A DNA stretch of 64,000 bases. Origin: Trileptium ribeirensis (lineage: Eukaryota; Nematoda; Enoplea; Enoplida; Thoracostomopsidae). Each line of letters starts with the position of its first letter. Within the stretch, counting starts at the first letter, position 1. The notes under the pieces were generated by a model that was not told the origin of the DNA, did no database searches, and saw nothing but the letters and a program-made list of their open reading frames with translations. Shown here piece after piece: positions 57,301 to 64,000 of the stretch. The position numbers and the translations under genes are program-made. The stretch covers positions 1 through 64,000 of the forward strand of contig JASANE010028858.1 in NCBI GenBank assembly GCA_030248225.1. Reading direction: 5' to 3'.

Positions 57301-60141
57301 AATCCATTTTGTCGCTCTGCGTTTGTTTTACTCCATCGTATTTCTTACGCATACCGAGCTGAGACGTCGCCGTCTTCTTTGAAGTTAACTCTTCCAAAAA
57401 GGCCTGAATTTTGTTTCCATTTCGACTTCTTTTTCGTCGACCCGGCACAGTTTAAATTTATTATGGTCAAATTCCTTTTACTTGAATGATCGATCCATTT
57501 ACATTTCGTATATATTACTTTTGAACATTCTTTGTTCCTGTATCTGCTGTCGAATCTTTCGATCGAATGCTTTTTGCATCTTTTCCAATGATTCAATCTT
57601 CTTTTGTTCTTCCTCAATTGTTTGAGGTCTTGCTTCGATTCGCACCGTTCGTGTTCTGTGCCACGGGTATTTCTTTGTTATTTTCCCGATCAAACTCCAA
57701 ACTTCTTTTTGTTCAGATCTATCTATCGATGTTTCGTTCGCTCGACATGCCATCACCAATATGACTGGGAACAGTAGCGACTGTCCACGCACTCTCTTGC
57801 CATTGATCGTGATCGTGTTGGTGCGAACAATCTCTTTCTATTATCAATTTCGTCGCAATACTCGATCATTGCGTCCTTCTTTTTGAGGACGTAAATTTCC
57901 ACCAATCGTTGTGTCGTTAAGTACTTAGTTCTGTTCGCCAAGTATTCTTTGTAACTCGCCCATGTCGACTGTGTTTAAGTAGATTCTTTTCGAATGTTGC
58001 GGTCCACATTCTTTCTTCAGTTGGTACATCGTTCCACAGAATGTTTTCTTTTAATTGTTCGCATAAAATATTCGGTATCTTTCCCTTGAATTGTGCTGTA
58101 TCGATGATACCAAGTTCACCTTCGGTCGTTTGGATCGCTACTTATCGTGTAATCTAGCTTGCCATTTCGCTTGTTGTATCATTCCAAATTTGTTGGTCGA
58201 TCTACGTTAGGCAATCCGGATGAATACCATTTTGTTCGATAAACGCTTCGACTGCAATTTTTTGTTGCTACTGCTATTAGTTCCAACAGCGGAACTTTGC
58301 CACCACCGTTGCAATTGATATGTTTGTTCTGGATTGGTGCATAATTTTTTGCGAACTGTTCTGCACCTTCATATGTCTCTATAATAACTGTTATTTGGTT
58401 TATTCGAAAATTAAATCCGAATACTGTTTGGTAATCCGTCCATCTTTGCCACCATCGTGTGATATGTAACGGCGTTCTTTTGTCGTTGGGGCCCGGAATG
58501 AAGTTTATTTGACCTGGATTTTTGTTGAACGGAAATCGTCTTTGGACAGTCATATTAGTTTCGTTCTATTTCCCACGGGTCGTAGTTGACCCACGTTATT
58601 GATAGTTCCTTGATCACTATTATCACTTATCGGATTGTATTTGGATCACCGATTGTAGTATTGGCCGACGATTATTCTCTCCAATACTTGTTTCGTTTCG
58701 TTGGATCGTTCTTTTGGGTCGTATTTATTTGGTTCTACAGTTCGCTGAACCGTTATTTTGGTCGTTTGGTTTAACTTCGATGATTCCCAATATGTTGAGA
58801 ATCTTTTGTCGTTGTTGTGCCAGGAAGTATTTGCCTGGCTGTCAGGGAATAACCGGAACCGAAATTTACCGGAACCGGAACCGTCCATTTAAACCGGATC
58901 CGGAACCGGAACCTGGTCTTCGAAATTTATATATAGTAAAAGATATGAAGGAAGAAATTAAGGTATAGTCGACTTCAAATGCATTAAAAATAACTTTTAC
59001 ATTAAACTTAATATATTGCCATGATATTATTGCCGTTCTGAAACTTTAAAGAGACTGAGGAAGCTAATAATGTTAATTTATCGATCAATATGTCGTTCTA
59101 TTGGACACCCAGAGCAAAAAATGCCTTCTACTATACACCCTTGCGTATACTGCGTCAAACTGAATGTGCTTACAACGCATAGAGCGAAGAATAAACGCTT
59201 TCGCTCTGTCCCTATTCGCCTCCCTTTACTACACATACGTTTGTTAGATGTTGCTCTGTAGGAAACTTGAAAGTATTGGTTTATATGATTCAGGAAAAAT
59301 TAATAGATAAAAAATAATTTTCTGATCAGTGGTAAGAGACACTGTTTAGGCTAGCGTTGGACAAACAGTACCCGTCAGTTAGATGATAATGATGATAACT
59401 TTCTAATCATAATACTATAAATGAGACAAACTGTTATACTGCTCGCACAGTTTCAATAAATCCAGTTCATTGCAAAGGAAGCAGTGTTTGGCTACGTTGT
59501 AGATAACGTTACTTCACTTTAATTTCGCTTGATTTACAAAGTTTACAAGCGCACTGGCTGGCGCTTGGCGCAATTTATATTAGCCAAGCATAGACTAAGT
59601 ACTTCTATGTAAGCCATACTCTGTTACCCAGTTGGATTGGTTTAATTCGAACGTAATCCGGAGACTTCTGAATGTGTAAAATAGTTACTACAAGCATCGT
59701 CTTGGTTTTGATCTGTTAACAAACTGATGCAGGTTATTATGAAAAATTTCTACTGAAATTATGTGTCCTACTTACATTTCACACGGCAAATTGCTTAGTT
59801 AATCTTTTCTTTTGTTTGGTTGTATTGGAGCTTGATCATTGTATAATATATATTACATATTTTTGGATCAGGGATGAAGCAAAAATGTGGAAAATTTCAA
59901 ACAAAATTTTTAAACCGGAATTTGCCCTTTGCCGGAACCGCAACCGGAACACGATTTTCGCCGGAACCGGAATTCCGGTTACTCCCTGCTGGCTGTATTA
60001 TTTATTGATTCATCGTTTGGTTTCGGTGAGTCAGTTCGTTGAGCGCTGCTATTCCGGCGTTATAATTTCCTTTCGTTTTGTCGTACCCCAATCTTAACAC
60101 CACCACTGCTATTATTAATATTTTTAATTTACCCGTGCTCA
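57300..60141 (-). pseudogene. Broken minus-strand ORFs downstream of the gypsy integrase, function unknown
   Basis: A possible start at 60141 gives MSTGKLKILIIAVVVL. The reading is interrupted by the hAT MITE (58843-59988), then continues in pieces. A Gln/Asn-rich piece is at 58646-58842. A 124-codon piece at 58179-58553 has PGPNDKRTPLHITRWWQRW. Basic coiled-coil-rich pieces lie at 57345-57941 (for example EEEQKKIESLEKMQKAFD). It could be a gag of a neighbouring copy sharing an LTR or a third ORF of the same element. I recognise neither clearly. Many frameshifts. Confidence 0.45.
58843..59988 (-). mobile_element. CCGG-rich hAT MITE, full copy, TSD CTGGCTGT
   Basis: Left end CAGGGAATAACCGG, right end ...CCGGTTACTCCCTG. 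The exact 8-bp duplication CTGGCTGT is at 58835-58842 and 59989-59996. The right subterminal block has lost part of the CCGGAATTCCGG-GGTTT stretch seen in other copies. It interrupts the minus-strand ORF relics. Confidence 0.95.
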
Positions 60142-60959
60142 TTTAATTCTTTACTAAATGTTCTTATAATTAATAAGTTAATATACTGTATTTTACAATC
60201 CTTGTATACAATACAATATCTTACAATCTTTACACAATTTATTTAGTTTCTTTATAGTTTTATACTTTCTTTTTCTTTTATTTTGGTTTTTAGGTTAAGA
60301 TTATTCAGAAATTATATTTACAATCTTTATTTATTGCTATCATTATTTATTGTTTTCCATAGGTATGGTCATGTAATACTCCTTGTAGTATATGTTCATG
60401 GGTTGTATAAATTTTTATTCATGGGAAGCAATACTAAAGGGCTTCCTGGGGATCATCGTCTAATCATACATACGCAAGCTTGGTGGAACCACAAAAAACA
60501 TTAGACCCATTTAATAACCAGATCCGCTTCGTTATCCTCCTTCCAAGAGCCTTTACATTTCCCGCATCCTTGGGAGCTAAGCGTTGGCGTGATTTTTTTG
60601 GACACGCCTTAATATGGCTTCATAACCCGCATAGTCTTCTGGATCTCCCCCGAAACGTGTAAATTGAGTACAGTTATACCATTTTGGTCGTTGAGTTGCA
60701 CTTTCAACTATAATTAACAAATGTTATGAAATTTGACTTCAATGATACGGAAAAGTTCGTCGAATTCTGGGTGATAAACACTACTATATGGGCCATTGAA
60801 GATTGTTTGGATTTTTCATTAAAACTAGATACCGTAATTAAATGTTCCTTTCTTTGCTCTCCTGTCTCAATATTGTTTATACTGGTTTTGTGCCAAGTAT
60901 AATATTTTCCGTATTCGTTCCCATGCTATCGTTAATTTTTCTATTAGCTGTGCTGCATA
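60142..60959. other. Non-coding spacer, possible LTR of the minus-strand gypsy element
   Basis: No ORF of note. It lies directly after integrase in the direction of transcription, where the 3' LTR would be expected. No repeat partner is visible in the window, so this stays a suggestion. Confidence 0.3.
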
Positions 60960-61478
60960 TCATTCGTCTGTAGTTGCTCTTAGATATCCATGAATTGGGT
61001 TCTCTCCAAATAAAACAGGATCTCGGCCATATAGTAAGAAGAATGGGGTCTGTCCAGTTGAAGCGTGAAAGGCCGTTCTATACGCTAAACATAGCGGTTC
61101 CAGGAATTCGTCCCATCTATCGGGGCTCAGATCTGTTGTTGGTTTTAGCATCGCTTTAAGCGTTTGATTCCATCTTTCGACCAATCCATTCGCTTCATGG
61201 TGATACGGTGCCGAATACACCTTCTTAATTCCAATTAATGCCAATTCTTTTGTAAACTTCTCGGAAGTAAAACAAGGTTCTTGATCGGTTAGTAGAACTC
61301 GTCGGACTCCATGTCGACATACGATTCTTTCGATGAAAAGTTTCGTGACTGTGCTGGCCGTTTGGTCTGGTACTGCAATTACTTCAGGCCATTTCATAAA
61401 GTAATCCATAAAACATATGATATATTGGTTGCCAGGTTGAGTTGGTGGTAAGGGACCAATGATGACGATGCCTAGCAT
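60960..61478 (-). pseudogene. pol: Ty3/gypsy integrase core (second element)
   Basis: This is the retroviral-type DDE integrase. Reading the minus strand, IVIIGPLPPTQPGNQYI starts the core, but the first catalytic Asp (family DxxGPLP) is Val. The second Asp is in VLLTDQEPCFTS, the Glu in EANGLVERWNQTLK. WDEFLEPLCLAYRT and TPFFLLYGRDP follow, and the frame ends at 60960. Upstream (61480-61713), in other frames, LYHTSKYGGHLGFEKVW gives the zinc-domain His residues and CLPFVR a damaged Cys pair. It is a different gypsy lineage from the one at 17-23 kb. Confidence 0.93.
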
Positions 61479-61713
61479 GTGAAATGGTGCTAGTGCTTTG
61501 ATTGGTTGTAATGGGTCTCTTCGTTTTGGACCTTGTCGGAATCAAACGAACGGAAGACATTCTTCAATGTATTGTCGTAGATCGACAAGTCATACTCGGT
61601 CAAAAGAATCCCCTTGTCATTTTCGACCATACTTTTTCGAATCCTAAATGTCCTCCATACTTTGATGTGTGATACAATTCAAACAAACGTCGTCGGAAAT
61701 CGGCAGGTATATA

Positions 61714-62793
61714 CTACAATTTGGAATTCCCATGGTTAGGTTTGTTGCGGTCGATCTTTCTTTCGTAATCGATATAATATATCAATAAAATAATAAATCG
61801 GTGTTCATGTGCTACAATCCATTTCTTTTCGAATTCGGAAGCTGTATCCAGAAACTCATTGTGTTCGATGTAGTGTTTGAACCATTGGATGCATGGATCT
61901 TCATTTTGTGCGCGTACCAGTTCATCCGGTGTCCACGGTGGTTCTAGCGGAAAATACTGTGAATACACGTCGGCTTCGTTTACTTCAGGTTCATCTGGTT
62001 GATCCAATTCTTCCTCCGATTCCATTCTTTTCTCTTGTCGTTCGTTTTGCGCCGTCCTTTGTTCGTTTTCTATCAATGGTTCCACTTGGAACTCTTTTTC
62101 TTGGTTGTTTCCGCCTTTGCGATAACGGTTGTTCAGTTTGTTTTTCGTCGTTGAAGAGTTCGAGTATGCTGACCTCTTCTTCTGAAATTTCTTCCGCTAT
62201 TTCAACTGTTTGATCCTCTTCACTATCGCTAAGTGTTATTGTACTGTTGGTTACTAAGGTCTCTTCTTTCTGTTGCTGTTCTTTTTCTATTGATCCTTTC
62301 TTGGATCCGTCCTTTGTTCGACTCTGCTTTTGGTTTTATAATTCTTTCTTTTGATTGTGCTTCTTCCTTCCACCACTGGTTACTAATTCTTTGCACTCGT
62401 TTTGTTTCGCACGGTTGATTATTTTTTCTTGGGTTGGTTGAAATTGTATTTCCGTTTCAAATATCAATGATTCTTCCGAATCGGATTCTTGTTGGTGTAC
62501 TGCCGCTATCGGATATTTTTTAATTCTTTGATTTCCTTTCTGTTGTTATTATTTGAGTTCCTGTTCTTTCCGCTTCTTTCTTTTGGCTTCTTTTGTTTTT
62601 ATTTGTCTCGCTTGTTGGTTACCGCTAGTTCGTTTGATCATTAGCGGTTTATATTAGTTCTTTGTTTCTTCTTCCTCCATTTCTAAGTTCCCGGTTGTAG
62701 GAACTACTTGTGTTCTCGACATACAATCTGCATTCTGGTGATATCGCGCCTGTTTGTATATGATTGTATATTCGTACTTAAGAATTTTGTTAG
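61714..62793 (-). pseudogene. pol: Gypsy RNase H end and charged linker to integrase
   Basis: At the MITE edge the minus strand reads KYEYTIIYKQARYHQNADCMSR (62725-62785), the typical end of gypsy RNase H. A ~200-codon Lys/Glu/Ser-rich linker follows (EEEE, SDSEED, EISEEEVS), broken by several stops. A clean 124-codon stretch (61714-62085) has WTPDELVRAQNEDPC and runs towards the integrase zinc domain. Long charged linkers here are variable among gypsy elements, and this one is unusually large. Confidence 0.8.
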
Positions 62794-63941
62794 CCGGTAG
62801 TAACCGGAATTCCGGTTCCGGCGAAAATCGTGTTCCGGTTGCGGTTCCGGCAAAGGGCAAAAACCATACCGGAACCGGAATTCCGGTTTAAAATTTTTGT
62901 TTGAAATTTTCCACGTTTTTTGCTTCATCCTGTAATCCAAACATATGTAATATATATTATACAATGATCAAGCTCCAATACAACCAAGCAAAAGAAAAGA
63001 TTAACTAACCAATTTGCCGTGTGAAACGTAAGTAGGGCACATAATTTGAGCAGGAATTTTTCATAATAACCTGCAGGAGTTTGTTAAATCAAAGCCAGGT
63101 CGATGCTTGTAGCAGCTATTTTACACATCCAGAATTTTGTGGGATACGTTTGAATTAAACCGGTCCAACTCGGTAACAGAGTATGGCTTACGCAGAAGTA
63201 CTTAGGGTATGCTCGGTTAACATAAATTGCGTCAAGCACCCGCCAGTACGCTTGTAAACTTGGTAAGTCAGTCTAAATTGAAGTAAACTAACGTTATCTG
63301 CAACGCAGCTAGAAACTGCTTTCTTGGCAATGAACTGTATTTATTGAAACTGTGCGAGCAGCATCACAGCGTGTCTCATTTATAGCATTCTGAATAGAAA
63401 GTTATCATCATTATAATCTAACTGACGGGCACTGTTTGTCCAACGCTAGCCTAAACAGTGTCTCTGACCACTGGTTAGAAAACTACCTTCTATCTATTAT
63501 TTTATCTTAGAATCATATAAACCAATAATTTTAAGTTTTCTACAGAAGAAAATGAACAAACGTATGTGTAGTAAAGGGAGGCGACTGGAGACAGAGCGAA
63601 AGTGTGTATTCTACGCTCCCCAAGCCTTGTAAGCACAATCGATTTGACGCAGTATACGCAATGGTGTATAGTGGAAGACATCTTGTGCTCTGAATGTCCA
63701 AAAACCGACATATTTGATCGATAAATAAATATTATTAGCTTCCTCAGTCTTTAAAGTTTCAGAAAGGCAATAATACCATCGCAATACATTAAGTTTAATG
63801 TAACAGTTATTTTTAATGTATTTTAAATCCACTATATCTTCATGTCTTCCGTCACCTGTTTTACTATATATAAATTTCGAAGACCAGGTTCCGGTTCCGG
63901 AACCGGTTTAAATGGACGGTTCCGGTTCCGGTTATTCCCTG
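62794..63941 (+). mobile_element. CCGG-rich hAT MITE splitting the gypsy RNase H
   Basis: The left end is slightly degraded (CCGGTAGTAACCGG for CAGGGAGTAACCGG). The right end is CCGGTTATTCCCTG. Gypsy RNase H reads on both sides. The flanking 8-mers (TTTGTTAG, CATTCGAG) do not match, so the target duplication has decayed or an edge was lost. Closest by eye to the copy at 44324. Confidence 0.9.
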
Positions 63942-64000
63942 CATTCGAGCTAATAGTACGGTCATCCGTTCCAGCGGTCGTTTCTTGTTGAGGATTTGGA
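63942..64000 (-). pseudogene. pol: Gypsy RNase H fragment, continues beyond the window
   Basis: Minus-strand reading gives a KKRPLERMTVLLARM-like segment that fits the region just before KYEYTIIYK on the other side of the MITE. The rest of RNase H, reverse transcriptase and protease should lie past position 64000. Confidence 0.5.

Noticed and set aside
1..64000. CRISPR array or prokaryotic defence system
   Set aside because: No array of direct repeats with unique spacers of suitable length and no bacterial-type operons. The 28-bp and ~23-bp arrays have no spacers.

Overview
The window reads as AT-rich nuclear DNA of an invertebrate animal, possibly an arthropod, but I cannot name the species. 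The evidence for an animal is the set of transposons: a Ty3/gypsy element with an envelope-like gene, a second Ty3/gypsy pol, a CR1-like LINE whose ORF1 has a PHD finger, other LINE relics, a ZBED-type hAT transposase, Helitron-like elements and tRNA-derived SINE-like sequence. No bacterial gene layout, CRISPR array, rRNA gene or intact functional tRNA gene was seen. Almost everything recognisable is a broken mobile element. Host sequence is limited to a few exon-like pieces.

Layout. 1-11 kb: mostly unassigned DNA with one MITE (2702-3166), a candidate 40-nt exon (5234-5273) and a 28-bp minisatellite (9780-10025). 11-15 kb: a LINE endonuclease relic abutting a truncated copy of an abundant hAT-type MITE, then a second MITE. 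15.1 kb: a good candidate first coding exon of a small secreted peptide. 16.4-23.3 kb: a decayed Ty3/gypsy element with the unusual order gag-env-pol. The env-like gene has a signal peptide, many sequons, a Gly/Ala-rich membrane-proximal segment and one transmembrane helix. It resembles the herpesvirus gB-type (class III) fusogen layout. A 30-bp periodic array lies in the 5' leader.

25.7-26.5 kb is a long foldback. 27.8-31.4 kb is a more GC-rich unassigned block. 32.1 kb holds a possible terminal exon. 35.7-38.6 kb is a hAT element with a nearly complete transposase gene and a long internal hairpin. 39.5-41.0 kb is a foldback element with ~340-380-bp inverted arms around a minisatellite core. 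41.2-42.3 kb holds two nested Helitron-like elements.

43-64 kb is dominated by ~1.15-kb non-autonomous hAT elements rich in CCGGAACCGG motifs. The window has about eight full or nearly full copies and two fragments. Four copies have exact 8-bp target-site duplications. One copy is itself interrupted by a Helitron-like element. Others interrupt the CR1-like LINE (52.8-56.5 kb, plus strand) and the second gypsy element (57.3-64 kb, minus strand). This nesting gives a relative age order: LINE and gypsy first, then the hAT MITEs, then the Helitron-like insertion.
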